DNA of 64,000 bases. It comes from CAIWHR01 sp963786625. Lineage in GTDB: Bacteria > Pseudomonadota > Gammaproteobacteria > Burkholderiales > Casimicrobiaceae. The DNA is taken from assembly GCA_963786625.1 (NCBI GenBank), contig CAWAZS010000015.1:1-64000 (forward strand). The letters are read 5' to 3'. This document shows positions 28,580 through 37,967 of the stretch, one piece after another. The stretch's first letter is position 1; each line of letters begins with the position of its first letter. The notes under the pieces are model-generated. The model searched no databases and had not been told where the DNA came from. It saw only the letters and a list, made by a program, of their open reading frames with translations. The translations under genes were made by a program, and so were the position numbers.

Positions 28580-29327
28580 CCGCGTTCCCCATGTAGGCCT
28601 GCACCACGTCGGGATGCTTCGACACGTGGGCGTAGTCGCCCTCGGCGAGCACCTCGCCCCGCGCGAGCACGGTGATGTGGTCGGAGAGCGTCGAGACCAC
28701 CGACAGGTTGTGCTCGACCATCAGCACGGTGCGGTTCGCCGCGACCTTGCGGATCAGCGCGGTGATGCGCGCGACGTCCTCGTGCGTCATGCCGGCCGTC
28801 GGCTCGTCGAGCAGCATCATCTCCGGATCGAGCGCGAGCGTCGTCGCGATCTCGAGCGCGCGCTTGCGGCCGTACGGCAGCTCGACGGCATGCGTGTGCG
28901 CGAATTCGGTGAGGCCCACCGCTTCGATCAGCTCGAGCGCGCGCTCGTGGTGGATTGCGAGCTTGCCCGCGGAACGCCAGAAGTCGAACGAGTGGCCGTG
29001 CTTTCGCTGCAGCGCGATCCGCACGTTTTCCAGCACGGTGAGGTTGGGGAACACCGCCGAGATCTGGAACGAGCGCACGAGACCCATCCTGGCGATCGCC
29101 GCCGGGCGCGAGCCGGTGATGTCGCGGCCCCGGTAGTAGATCTGCCCGCGCGTGGGCGTCAGGAAGTGCGTGAGCAGGTTGAAGCAGGTCGTCTTGCCGG
29201 CGCCGTTCGGGCCGATGAGCGCGTGGATCGTGCCCCGGCGCACGCGCAGGCTCACGTCCTTGACCGCGACGAAGCCCTTGAATTCCTTGGTGAGTTGCCG
29301 TGTTTCGAGAATTGCGTCGTCGGCCAT
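28572..29327 (-). CDS. livG: Branched-chain amino acid ABC ATPase LivG
   Basis: First ATPase of the Liv importer. I start it at MADDAILETRQLTKEFKGF (251 residues); an upstream in-frame ATG adds 26 residues without family similarity. Walker A is GPNGAGKTT, the signature is LPYGRKRALEIA, Walker B MMLLDEPTAGM, and the H-loop VLMVEHNLSVV. The extended middle insert typical of LivG is present (LQRKHGHSFDFWRSAGK). It is the head of the transporter cluster. Confidence 0.93.
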   Translation of the reverse strand: MADDAILETRQLTKEFKGFVAVKDVSLRVRRGTIHALIGPNGAGKTTCFNLLTHFLTPTRGQIYYRGRDITGSRPAAIARMGLVRSFQISAVFPNLTVLENVRIALQRKHGHSFDFWRSAGKLAIHHERALELIEAVGLTEFAHTHAVELPYGRKRALEIATTLALDPEMMLLDEPTAGMTHEDVARITALIRKVAANRTVLMVEHNLSVVSTLSDHITVLARGEVLAEGDYAHVSKHPDVVQAYMGNADA

Positions 29328-29444
29328 GCCGCCGCCGGCGCTTGCGGCTGCCGGCTTCCTCCTGCGTAATCCGGGCATTATGCGAAAGGGCGCGACGCTT
29401 GGCAACGGAAACCCGCGCCGCGGGGCGATTCTCCCGTCGCTCGC

Positions 29445-30665
29445 TCAGCCGGGTTTCTTGCGGCTGACGCACGAGACGTACAGCTCGTTGGTCGCCAGGT
29501 CCTGCATCGGGTAGTGCTCGATCTCGGGCGTGTATTCGACCAGGCCTTCCGTCCTCAGGGCCACGCGCCACGGCTGGAAGTCGAGTGCGCGCAGCTCCTT
29601 CTCGAAGCCCGACACCGTGATCGGATTGAGCTCGCGAAACCATTGCCAGTACTGCTCGGGCGGCGCGAACTCACCCGACCGGTCGATGTAGTTCGGCGGA
29701 GTCTCGAGGACGATCCGCCGGATCTCCTCGAGCGGCTTCTTGAGGTGGAAATGCGGCTCGCTCGAGAACTCCCCGAGATGGTGGCCGAAGTTCGAGTAGT
29801 AAAGGCCCGGATGCACGAAGAAGAGACCCTGCGGGCGCAGCACGCGGCGGATCTCGCGCAACGCCCGGTCGTAGCCGCCCGCGATGTGCTCGAGGGAACC
29901 CCACGAGATGACGACGTCGAAGCTGTCGTCGGGGAACGTCAGTCCGTTGGCGTCCTCCGCCAGGAAGCGCAGATTCGGCGGAATCACGTCGGCGGAAAGT
30001 CCGTTCTCCGCGAGGATCTGCGGCAGCCGCTCGTACCCGCGAAAGGGATCGATCCCCACCAGCTCGCGGCATCGCGTCCGCAGCGCCACGCTGAGGTCGG
30101 TGATGCCGTCGCCGCAACCGACATCGAGAATCCGCCCGCGCAGGAGCGGCGAGTCGCCCAGCATGTAGCTGATGACGGTCGGTCCCGCGTGGTCGAAGTG
30201 GCGGAAGAACCAGTCCGAATGTCCTTTGCGCCAGCTCAGCGCGGCGAGCGGCGGCGTGGGCGCGATACCTTCGACCGACCACGCCAGCGGCACGGTCCCG
30301 CCACCCTGCGCGGGCGGCGCGGCAAATCGTCCCTCGAGGCGATCGGCGATCGCGTCGTCGTTCATCGCCACGCGATGGCCGGATTCGATCAGGTAACGCG
30401 CCTCGCCTTCCGGAAAAGGCCGGGGCAGCACGATGTCGACCCGATACGAGCCGCGCGGAAGCCAGCCCATGGGAAAGGCCTCCCGTGTGTTGCTCTCGGC
30501 CGTCGCGCCGCCGGCAGCCTCGATGCGCAACCGCAGGAACGGCAGGATCACGATCGGCGCGGCGACGTTCAGCGTGCCGCGCAGGACCGGCCGGCCGTCC
30601 TGCATCTGGACGGTAAGCGGCCCGTCGAAACGCAGGATCGCGCCGTCGCGCCCGGCAGCATTCAC
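29445..30665 (-). CDS. SAM-dependent methyltransferase with an N-terminal beta domain
   Basis: A 406-residue protein. The C-terminal two thirds is a class I methyltransferase: SAM-binding GRILDVGCGDGITDLSVAL near residue 178, then FDVVISWGSLEHIAGG and RVLRPQGLFFVHPGLYYSN. The first 130 residues look like a beta-sandwich (LPRGSYRVDIVLPRPFPEG), somewhat like the C-terminal domain of Wzt O-antigen ATPases, which suggests a surface polysaccharide target; this is inference. The start is GTG. A short upstream frame overlaps it by GTGA and could be its real N-terminus if one base is wrong. Confidence 0.8.
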   Translation of the reverse strand: MNAAGRDGAILRFDGPLTVQMQDGRPVLRGTLNVAAPIVILPFLRLRIEAAGGATAESNTREAFPMGWLPRGSYRVDIVLPRPFPEGEARYLIESGHRVAMNDDAIADRLEGRFAAPPAQGGGTVPLAWSVEGIAPTPPLAALSWRKGHSDWFFRHFDHAGPTVISYMLGDSPLLRGRILDVGCGDGITDLSVALRTRCRELVGIDPFRGYERLPQILAENGLSADVIPPNLRFLAEDANGLTFPDDSFDVVISWGSLEHIAGGYDRALREIRRVLRPQGLFFVHPGLYYSNFGHHLGEFSSEPHFHLKKPLEEIRRIVLETPPNYIDRSGEFAPPEQYWQWFRELNPITVSGFEKELRALDFQPWRVALRTEGLVEYTPEIEHYPMQDLATNELYVSCVSRKKPG

Positions 30666-30736
30666 CGGGCGCGCCCGCGCGCCGGGAGCGCCGCGAATGC
30701 CGGAATCCGCGCCGCGTAGTGTCGCTCGATCGTCAC
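30662..30736 (-). other. 24-codon leader frame upstream of the methyltransferase gene
   Basis: A GTG with a strong ribosome-binding site (GAGGAAGG) opens a 24-codon frame starting MTIERHYAARIPAFAALP. It ends in TGA overlapping the methyltransferase GTG as GTGA. Either it is a coupled leader, or one base is missing and this is the true methyltransferase N-terminus. Given how many frames are broken here, the second is at least as likely. Confidence 0.4.
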
Positions 30737-30924
30737 GGTTTCCTTCCTCGGTTCATGGGCGTCGGACAGTGGCGTGTCCGCGGACATCGGCGCCGGTGAC
30801 GACGCGGCCGTCCGGGCCGGTCACGGTTGCAGGACGGCGACGCATTTTACTCCAGCGGATTCGCCGCTTCCCCCGGTGACCCGCGATTGACCGGCAGGGC
30901 CTCACCCCCAATACTCGCGCTCGC

Positions 30925-32558
30925 GTGATCGAGACACCCATCCGTCGGACTGTCGGGGCCTGCGCCATGCTCGCCCTTCCCGTCGCCATCGCCGCGGCGA
31001 TGTACGCGCGATTCTTCGGCGGCTTCTGGCTCGGCGACGACTTCGCCAACCTGCACCGTGCGTGGATCGCCGCGCAGCGCGGAGAGCTCCTCGCGCAGGC
31101 CTGGACCCAGCTCGCGAGCGCGGTCCCCTCGCAGGGCGCGTTCTATCGCCCGTTGATGATGGCGAGCCTGTCGCTCGACCAGTGGCTGACCGGGGACCGA
31201 TACGCGGGCTGGTTTGCCTTCAACTACGTCGTGCATCTCGCGAACGCCGGCCTCGTCGCGGTGCTGGTGACGAGGCTGGCCGCGGCGTGCGGACGCGACG
31301 GTCGTGCCGCCGGCGCGCTGGCCGCCGGCTTCCTCGCCATCTGCCCGGTGCCGGCCGAAGGCGTGTTCTGGATTTCCGCACGCGCCGATGCCTGCGTGAC
31401 GCTGTGCACGTTGACCGGCTTCCTGCTCTGGGCCGCGCCGCGGGGCGGGGCGAAGGCGTGGCTCGGCCTGCCCCTGATGCTGCTGGTTGCGCTGGGCTTC
31501 AAGGAGTCCGCGGCGGTGCAGCCGCTGCAGATGCTGCTCGTGGCGCCTCGCCTGGCCCCGACGGCTCGCCCGCGGGCAGTTCGTTGCCCTCGTCGCCTCG
31601 TTCGTCGCGGTGGCCGCATTTCTCGTTCTGCGGGCCACCATGTTCGGAAGCGCCTGGCAGGTGTACCCGGCCGACGATGCAGCGTCGCCGCTGGCGCGAC
31701 TCTGGCAGGGCTTGCGCTCGCTCGGCGCCTGGTGGGACGGCCTTGCCGGCGCGACGCCTGCGCTGGCGTCCGCGTATCTCGTCGCCTGCGCGGCCGCGCT
31801 GGCCCTCGCCGCCGTGAGCGCGAAAGGCAGCGCGCGAAAGCTCGCCGCGGCGCTCGCGTTGGCCGCCGCCGGGCTCGCCGCAGCCACGCTGCTCAATCTC
31901 GGCGGCCTCGATGCCTCCGGCGAGGGCGGTCGGCTCGCGTACGGGCCGGTGGCGTGGCTTGCGCTCGCGCTCGGCGTCGCGCTGTCGCGGCCGGAGTCAC
32001 CCGCCACGGCAAGCGACGACCCGTCGCGCGTGCGCATCGCCGCCATGCTGGTGCTCGCCACGGCGATTGCGCTCGGCGGATGGGCGCTCGACAGCCAGCT
32101 TCGCGCAGCGCTCGCCGCACAGCGCGACGTGCGCGAGCTGACGCGGGCCGCGCGCGAATGGGCCGGCACCCACTCCGGCCTCACGCTCCTCGTCGTCCCG
32201 GAACGGCATGGGAGCGTGGTCGCCACGCGCAACGGCACAGGCCGGCCTGGTGCTGCCGCCGGTGCAGCCGCAGCCGCTGCTGCACCGCATCCTGCCGAGC
32301 CTGCCCGGTGACCTCGATGTGCGGCATGGACAACTCGCCGGGGGGCTCGCGACCCGTCTCGAGACAGTTCGCCCGGCGACGGCCGATCCCGCAGAACTGC
32401 AGCGCCTCCTCGAGCCCGACGCCACGCGCTGGCCCGAGCACTACGCCTGCTGGGACGCGGCGTCGCGGCGCATTCTCGGGCTGACGGCGCCCGAGCCCGG
32501 GGAGCGCTCGCGCTGGGTCGCCGCCCTGCGCCGCGAGGTCGCCCGCTGCGGGCTCTGA
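30925..32558 (+). CDS. Polytopic membrane protein, GT-C-like, two frameshifts
   Basis: About 544 residues with roughly ten hydrophobic helices and a soluble C-terminal tail. The N-terminal part FFGGFWLGDDFANLHRAW resembles the first loop of GT-C glycosyltransferases, where acidic residues bind the lipid-sugar donor, and SQGAFYRPLMMASLSLDQWL fits that loop. Frames change near 31560 and 32230. The start is a GTG; an ATG at 30967 is possible. No specific family is recognised. It is divergent from the methyltransferase across a 260-base gap. Confidence 0.6.
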
Positions 32559-32577
32559 GCTGCGCCTGCCTTCGGGG

Positions 32578-33394
32578 TCAGGCGTCCCAGAGCGGCTTGC
32601 GCTTCTCCATGAAGGCGCGAACGCCCTCCGCCGCTTCCTCGCCCAGCATGTTGCGCGTGATCGCGCGGCTCGCCGCGGCGTACGCCTGCGGCAGGCGCGC
32701 CTCGAGCTGCTCGTAGAAGAGCGCCTTGCCGGCCGCGCAGACGGCGCGCGGCTTCTCGACGATCAATCCGATCAGCCGCGCGAGCTCGGCGTCGAGCTCG
32801 GACGGCGGCACGACGCTGTTGACGAGTCCCCAGTCCAGCGCCGTCGCCGCGTCGATGAATTCGCCGGTGAAGAGCATCTCGAACGCGCGCTTGCGCGAGA
32901 TGTTGCGCGACACGGGGACGCCCGGCGTCGCGCAGAACAGGCCGAAATTGATGCCGGAAGTCGCGAATCGGGCATCGGTCGACGCGACGGCGAGGTCGCA
33001 GGCGGCGACGACCTGGCAGCCCGCGGCGGTGGCGATGCCGTGCACGCGCGCGATGACCGGCTGCGGCAGCGCCTGCATCGTCAGCATCACCCGGCTGCAG
33101 CGCTCGAACAGCCCGCCGACGAATTCCTCGGTGCGCGTCGCCATCATCTCCTTGAGATCGTGACCGCCGGAAAACGCGCTGCCGGCGCCGGCAATGACGA
33201 CGGCCCGGATCGACGGATCGGCGGCGATCGCGTCGAGCTCGGCCTGCAGCGCCTCGAGCATCGCCATCGAGATCGCGTTGAACTGGCGCGGCCGGTTCAT
33301 CGTGAGCCGGGCGACACCGCGCTCGACGGTCCGCAGCACGGGGGGCTCGGCGTGGGCGGCAATGCGTCGCGGCAGGGGCGGTAGGACTGCTCAT
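32578..33394 (-). CDS. Enoyl-CoA hydratase/isomerase-family protein lacking catalytic glutamates, one frameshift
   Basis: Crotonase-fold protein of about 272 residues, from MSSPTAPAATR through a shift near 33355 into VLRTVERGVARLTMNRPRQF. The oxyanion-hole segments are present (GAGSAFSGGHDLKEM; HGIATAAGCQVVAACD). However, both hydratase glutamates are replaced: the first position reads Q in AAGCQVV and the second reads G in FATSGINFGL. The active site is therefore not that of a normal hydratase; human ECHDC3-like proteins are the closest type I know. It lies 13 bases after the acyl-CoA synthetase gene, suggesting a CoA-thioester role. Confidence 0.82.
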
Positions 33395-33407
33395 CGGAAT
33401 CTCCTCG

Positions 33408-35049
33408 TCACTCGATCGCGGCAGCGGACTTTGCCTTCGTCCGCAGCACGAACTTCTGGATCTTGCCCGTGGAGGTCTTCGGCAGTTCGCCGAAGATCAC
33501 GCGCTTGGGCGCCTTGAACCGCGCGACGTGCTCGCGGCAGTGCGCGATGATCTCGTCCTCGGTGGTCGTCGCCCCGGGCTTCAGCTCGACGAATGCGCAG
33601 GGGGTCTCGCCCCACTTCGGATCGGGCTGCGCGACCACGGCCGCCGCGAGCACGGCGGGATGCCGGTACAGCGCGTCCTCGACCTCGAGCGAGCTGATGT
33701 TCTCGCCGCCGGAGATGATGACGTCCTTCGAGCGGTCCTTGATCTTCACGTAGCCGTCCGGCTGCATCACCGCGAGATCGCCGGAATGGAACCAGCCGCC
33801 GCCGAACGCCTCCGCGGTCGCCTTCGGGTTCTTCAGGTAGCCCTTCATCGTGATGTTGCCGCGAAACATGATCTCGCCCATCGTCTCGCCGTCCCAGGGG
33901 ACCTCGGTCATCGTTTCCGGATCCATGACCGTCATCCCCTCCTCGACCGTGTAGCGCACGCCCTGCCGGCCGTTGCGCTCGGTGCGCGCCCCGATGTCGA
34001 GCGCGCCCCAGGCATCGTGCTTGGCGCACACGGCCGCCGGTCCGTAGGTCTCGGTCAGTCCGTAGACGTGGGTGATGTCGAAGCCCATCCGCTCCATGCC
34101 CTCGATGACCGCCGCCGGCGGCGCCGCGCCGGCGACGAGGCAGTGCACCTTCTGCGCGATCCCGGCCCGCATTTCCGCCGGCGCGTTGATGAGCGTCAGG
34201 TGGACGATCGGCGCGCCGCAGTAGTGGGTGACCTTGTGCTCGCGCATCGCGTCGAAGATCGCCTTCGCCTCGACCTTGCGCAGGCAGACGTTGACTCCGG
34301 CATTGGCGGCCATCGTCCACGGGAAGCACCAGCCGTTGCAGTGGAACATCGGCAGCGTCCACAGGTACACCGCGTGCCGCGGCATGCCCCAGTCGATGAT
34401 GTTGGACAGCGCGTTCAGGTACGCGCCGCGGTGGTGGTAGACGACCCCCTTCGGGTTGCCCGTGGTGCCGGACGTGTAGTTGAGCGAGATCGCGTTCCAC
34501 TCGTCCGCCGGGTGCTGCCAGGCGAACTCCGGATCGCCGCGAGCGATGAACGCCTCGTAGTCGACGGCGCCGAGGCGCTTGCCGCCGGGACCGATGGCAT
34601 CGACGATGTCGATGACCAGCGGCTTCGCATCGAGCCGCGCCAGCGCCGCCTCGATCGTCGGCGAGAACTCGGTGTCGGTGATCAGCACCTTGGCCTCGCC
34701 GTGCTCGCAGCATGAAGGCAAGCGCCTCCGCGTCGAGCCGCGTGTTGAGCGTGTTGAGCACCCCGCCGGTCATCGGCACGCCGAAGTGCGCCTCGTACAT
34801 TTCCGGCGTGTTGGCCGCCATCAATGCGACCGTGTCGCCCACGCCGATGCCTGCCTGCGCGAGCGCCGAGGCCAGCCGGCGGCTCCGCGCGTAGGTCTCC
34901 GCCCACGTGTATCGCCGCTCGCCGTGGACCACCGCGAGATGTCGCGGATAGGTGTAGGCGGTGCGCGCGATCAGCGACAGGGGCGACAGCGGCGTGTAGT
35001 TGGCGAGGTTGCGATCGAGGTCGCGTTCGAAGGGATTCGGGGGCGTCAT
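33408..35049 (-). CDS. AMP-forming acyl-CoA synthetase, one frameshift
   Basis: ANL-superfamily ligase that activates a carboxylic acid to acyl-AMP and then acyl-CoA. About 547 residues: start MTPPNPFERDLDRNLANYTP, a shift near 34712, then the P-loop-like NYTSGTTGNPKGVVYHHRGA, the A5 motif VYGLTETYGPA, hinge KIKDRSKDVIISGGENIS and the catalytic lysine in KTSTGKIQKFVLR. Sequence style matches medium/long-chain or methylthiopropionate-type ligases. It is co-directional with the downstream crotonase-family gene. Confidence 0.88.
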
Positions 35050-35278
35050 GGCGGGTCGGGGCGAAGGCGCGCCCGCGGGGCTCGCGGTCAGGCGCAGGAA
35101 CAATGATACTGCGCTCGCGGCACCCGCTGATGCACGACCGCGCGCCGCTCCCGTCAGGCAGCCTGCGCCGGAGCGGTCGCGCGGTCGTTGCCGGGCCCCG
35201 GCGCGCTTCGGGGGCGCCCGCCCTTGCCCCCCACCGCCGCTTCTCGTATGCTGCCCCGCGACCGAACGGCCAGCGACC

Positions 35279-35837
35279 ATGGGCCACCGACTCTCGAAAA
35301 TCGTTACCCGTACCGGCGACGCCGGCACGACCGGCCTGGGCGACGGCTCGCGGGTGACCAAGGATTCGGCGCGGATCGAGGCGATCGGCGCGATCGACGA
35401 GCTCAACTCGACGGTCGGGCTGCTGCTCACGGAAGCGCTGCCCGACCCGGTCGCCGCGCTGTCTCACGAGCGTCCAGCACGACTTGTTCGACCTCGGCGG
35501 CGAATTGTCGGTGCCGGGCTATGCCGCGGTGACCGATGCCCACGTCGCCCGTCTCGAGGATGACGTCGAGCGTTTCAACGCCGATCTCGGACCGCTGAAG
35601 GAATTCATACTGCCCGGTGGCACCCGGTCGGCGGCTATCGCGCATGTCGCGCGCACGGTCTGCCGCCGCGCCGAGCGCGCGCTGGTCCGGATGGCGGCGT
35701 CCGAGCCGGTCAGCGACCCGGTGCGCCGGTACGTCAACCGGTTGTCGGACCTGCTGTTCGTGCTCGCCCGGGTGCTGAACCGGGCGGCCGGCCGGCCCGA
35801 CGTGCTCTGGCAGAAGGACCGGCCCCGCGAAGCATGA
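35279..35837 (+). CDS. pduO: PduO-type cob(I)alamin adenosyltransferase, one frameshift
   Basis: Transfers adenosyl from ATP to reduced cobalamin. It starts MGHRLSKIVTRTGDAGTTGL with the N-terminal ATP-binding motif (TRTGDAGTTGLGDG), then IEAIGAIDELNSTVG; after a shift near 35465 it continues FDLGGELSVPGYA, CRRAERALVRMA and VNRLSDLLFVLARVLN, the family's C-terminal signature. About 186 residues, normal length. Its stop overlaps the next start as ATGA. No B12-dependent enzyme is visible nearby. Confidence 0.9.
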
Positions 35838-36304
35838 GTCCTGATCGGCGAGCGCCGTGGTGGGCCAGTCTCGGCCTCTGGCGTGCGCTCGCCTTCGCCG
35901 GGTTTGCCCTGGCCGTCGCGCTGGCGATCACCCTGCTTGCGCCGCGCGCCGAGCGGCCCTTCGAAAGCGTGGTCGTCGTCCTGGCCGGCGCCGATGCGAT
36001 CCCGGCGCTGGTCGCCGTCGCCGAACGGGGCAGCCGGTACCTCACGGTGAAGGCGGTCGCGCCGATCGATGTCGCGCGCGATCGCGCGCTCGAGCTGTGG
36101 ATGCAGCCGGAGGGCAAGCCGCCGTTGTCGCTGGGTCTCCTCGCGGTTCCGGGGATCGCCCGGATCGCCGTGCGGGCGCCGGTGGGCATCGCGCTGCAGG
36201 ACATCCCGACGCTCGCCGTCAGCCTCGAGCCCGCGGGCGGTTCGCCGACGGGCGCCCCGACCGGCCCGCTGCTCTACACGGGCCGCGTCGAGCGGCTCTA
36301 TTGA
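35834..36304 (+). CDS. Orphan RskA-type anti-sigma C-terminal domain protein
   Basis: A 156-residue protein with one N-terminal membrane helix (LWRALAFAGFALAVALAITL) and a periplasmic domain matching the RskA/anti-sigma-K C-terminal type: ALELWMQPEGKPPLSLGLL and LAVSLEPAGGSPTGAPTGP. The cytoplasmic zinc-binding sigma-binding domain that normally precedes it is absent, and no sigma-factor gene adjoins. It overlaps pduO by ATGA. It may be a retained sensor domain or the remainder of a two-gene anti-sigma system. Confidence 0.75.
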   Translation: MSPDRRAPWWASLGLWRALAFAGFALAVALAITLLAPRAERPFESVVVVLAGADAIPALVAVAERGSRYLTVKAVAPIDVARDRALELWMQPEGKPPLSLGLLAVPGIARIAVRAPVGIALQDIPTLAVSLEPAGGSPTGAPTGPLLYTGRVERLY

Positions 36305-36319
36305 CGGCCCTTTCAAAGC

Positions 36320-36350
36320 GAAGGGCCGGACGATCGGCGTCCGGCCCTTC
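36320..36350. terminator. Strong hairpin, likely bidirectional terminator
   Basis: A perfect 12-bp stem GAAGGGCCGGAC/GTCCGGCCCTTC with a 7-base loop lies 16 bases after the RskA-domain gene and about 50 bases beyond the 3' end of the convergent small gene. The T run is weak, so it may act with Rho or in both directions. Confidence 0.75.
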
Positions 36351-36400
36351 TGCTCCCGGTCAGCAAGGCCCGCGGGCGGCCGCGGGTTGCCTCGTCGCGC

Positions 36401-36676
36401 TCAAACGCGCTGGTTCGCCTTCGTCACGACCACGTCGTCGCGCTCGACCACGGCCTCCTGCATGCAATCGCCCGTCGTGTGGATGCGTGCCGGGTTGTGC
36501 GCGACTTCGATCGGCGCCAGCTTGACGACGTTGGAGGCCGCCAGCACGCCGGCTTCCTGACTGCGCGAGGCCAGTTGCGTCGGCACGACCACCGCCAAGG
36601 CAAAGGTAAGCACGCTCATGGCAGCAGCGGCGACGGCGAACGGCGCGCGGGGCACCGGAAATTCGTAGCGGTTCAT
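36401..36676 (-). CDS. Small membrane-anchored hypothetical protein, 91 residues
   Basis: No family recognised. It starts MNRYEFPVPRAPFAVAAAAM with an AGGAG eight bases upstream, has one helix (PFAVAAAAMSVLTFALAVVV) and a polar remainder with a lone cysteine (HTTGDCMQEAVVERDDVVV). Frame is intact, codon use fits neighbours, and it ends beside a strong terminator, all of which support a real gene. The topology suggests a periplasmic tail of about 60 residues. Its upstream neighbour, an FAH-family gene, is 262 bases away, so it likely has its own promoter, though I could not identify one. Confidence 0.65.
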   Translation of the reverse strand: MNRYEFPVPRAPFAVAAAAMSVLTFALAVVVPTQLASRSQEAGVLAASNVVKLAPIEVAHNPARIHTTGDCMQEAVVERDDVVVTKANQRV

Positions 36677-36938
36677 GGTCTTTGCTCCTCGTTCGGTTTC
36701 GTGCTGCTCGGACCTTGGATGCGGCATGTGCGGATTTCGGATTCGGCTTCTTTCCGGGTGCCCGCCCAGTTTCCCGTTGCCGTCATCGTGGATCGTAGTC
36801 GGGGGCGACGACGGGCTCCAGAGGCACGCGACGGAACGCCCGCGGCACGGATCGAACGGGTGCGAGGCACGACGAGTTGCACCGCCGGCGCGCGGCGGCG
36901 CCCGGCGCGGGAGGCGCCGGGGACGACGCGGGCGGGGG

Positions 36939-37955
36939 TCAGGCCGGCGAGCGGACCGTCTGGTCGATGGCGCCGAACACCGAGCGGCCCTCGGCGTCGA
37001 GCATCTCGATGCGCACGCGATCGCCGAAGCGCAGGAACGGCGTCGACGGCTTGCCGGCGAGGATCGTCTCGACGCGTGCGCTGCTCGGCGATGCACGAAT
37101 AGCCGATCGCCGCCCGCCGCGGCGGGCCGGCCGGGACCGCCGTCCTCCTTGTTCGACACGGTGCCCGAGCCGACGATGCTGCCCGCCTCCAGCTCGCGCG
37201 TCCGCGCGACGTGCGCGATCAGCGTCGGGAAGTCGAAGGTCATGTCGACGCCCGCGTTCGGGCGGCCGAACAGCCGGCCGTTGAGGTGCGAGACGAGCGG
37301 CAGGTGGAGCTTGCCGTCGTGCCAGGCATCGCCGAGCTCGTCGGGCGTGACGGCGACCGGCGAGAATCCGCTCGCCGGCTTCGACTGGAGGAAGCCGAAG
37401 CCCTTCGCGAGCTCCGCGGGAATCAGGTTGCGCAGGCTGACGTCGTTGACCAGCATCAGCAGGCGGATGTAGCGACCGCGCGTCCGCCGCCGTCGTGCCC
37501 ATCGGCACGTCGCCGGTGACCACCGCGACCTCGGCCTCGAAGTCGATGCCCCAGGCCTCGTCGGCGAGCACGACGTCGTCGCAGGCGCCGAGCATGTTGT
37601 CCGACGCGCCCTGGTACATCAGCGGGTCGGTCCAGAACTCGGGCGGCATCGTCGCGCCGCGCGCGCGGCGCACGAGCTCGACGTGATTGACGTAGGCGGA
37701 GCCGTCCGCCCACTGGTAGGCGCGCGGCAGCGGCGCCATCGCGGCCCTCGGGTCGAACGGCACCGCGTCGGGCATGCGGCCCGCGTCGAGCTCGGCCGAG
37801 ATGGCCCGCAGCGACGGCGCCGCAAGCTCCCAGTCGTCGAGCGCCGTCTGCAGCGTGCGCGCGATCTCCGGAACCGCAACGCAGCGCGTGAGGTCGCGCG
37901 AGACGACGACGAGCGCGCCGTCGCGGGTGCCGTTGCGGAGCGTGGCGAGCTTCAT
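36939..37955 (-). CDS. Fumarylacetoacetate hydrolase family protein, two frameshifts
   Basis: Metal-dependent hydrolase/decarboxylase fold. It starts MKLATLRNGTRDGALVVVSR; family landmarks are YQWADGSAYVNHVELVRRAR, WGIDFEAEVAVVTGDVPMGT (metal-binding acidic residues), NDVSLRNLIPAELAKGFGF, VGSGTVSNKEDGG and the end FLRFGDRVRIEMLDAEGRS. Frames break near 37480 and 37090; the second break restores IGYSCIAEQR. About 339 residues, the size of fumarylacetoacetases from aromatic degradation. No tyrosine or homogentisate genes are near, so the exact substrate is open. Confidence 0.85.
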   Translation of the reverse strand: MKLATLRNGTRDGALVVVSRDLTRCVAVPEIARTLQTALDDWELAAPSLRAISAELDAGRMPDAVPFDPRAAMAPLPRAYQWADGSAYVNHVELVRRARGATMPPEFWTDPLMYQGASDNMLGACDDVVLADEAWGIDFEAEVAVVTGDVPMGTTAADARSLHPPADAGQRRQPAQPDSRGAREGLRLPPVEAGERILAGRRHARRARRCLARRQAPPAARLAPQRPAVRPPERGRRHDLRLPDADRARRADARAGGGQHRRLGHRVEQGGRRSRPARRGGRRSAIRASPSSARVETILAGKPSTPFLRFGDRVRIEMLDAEGRSVFGAIDQTVRSPA

Positions 37956-37967
37956 GCGGGCCGTCCG

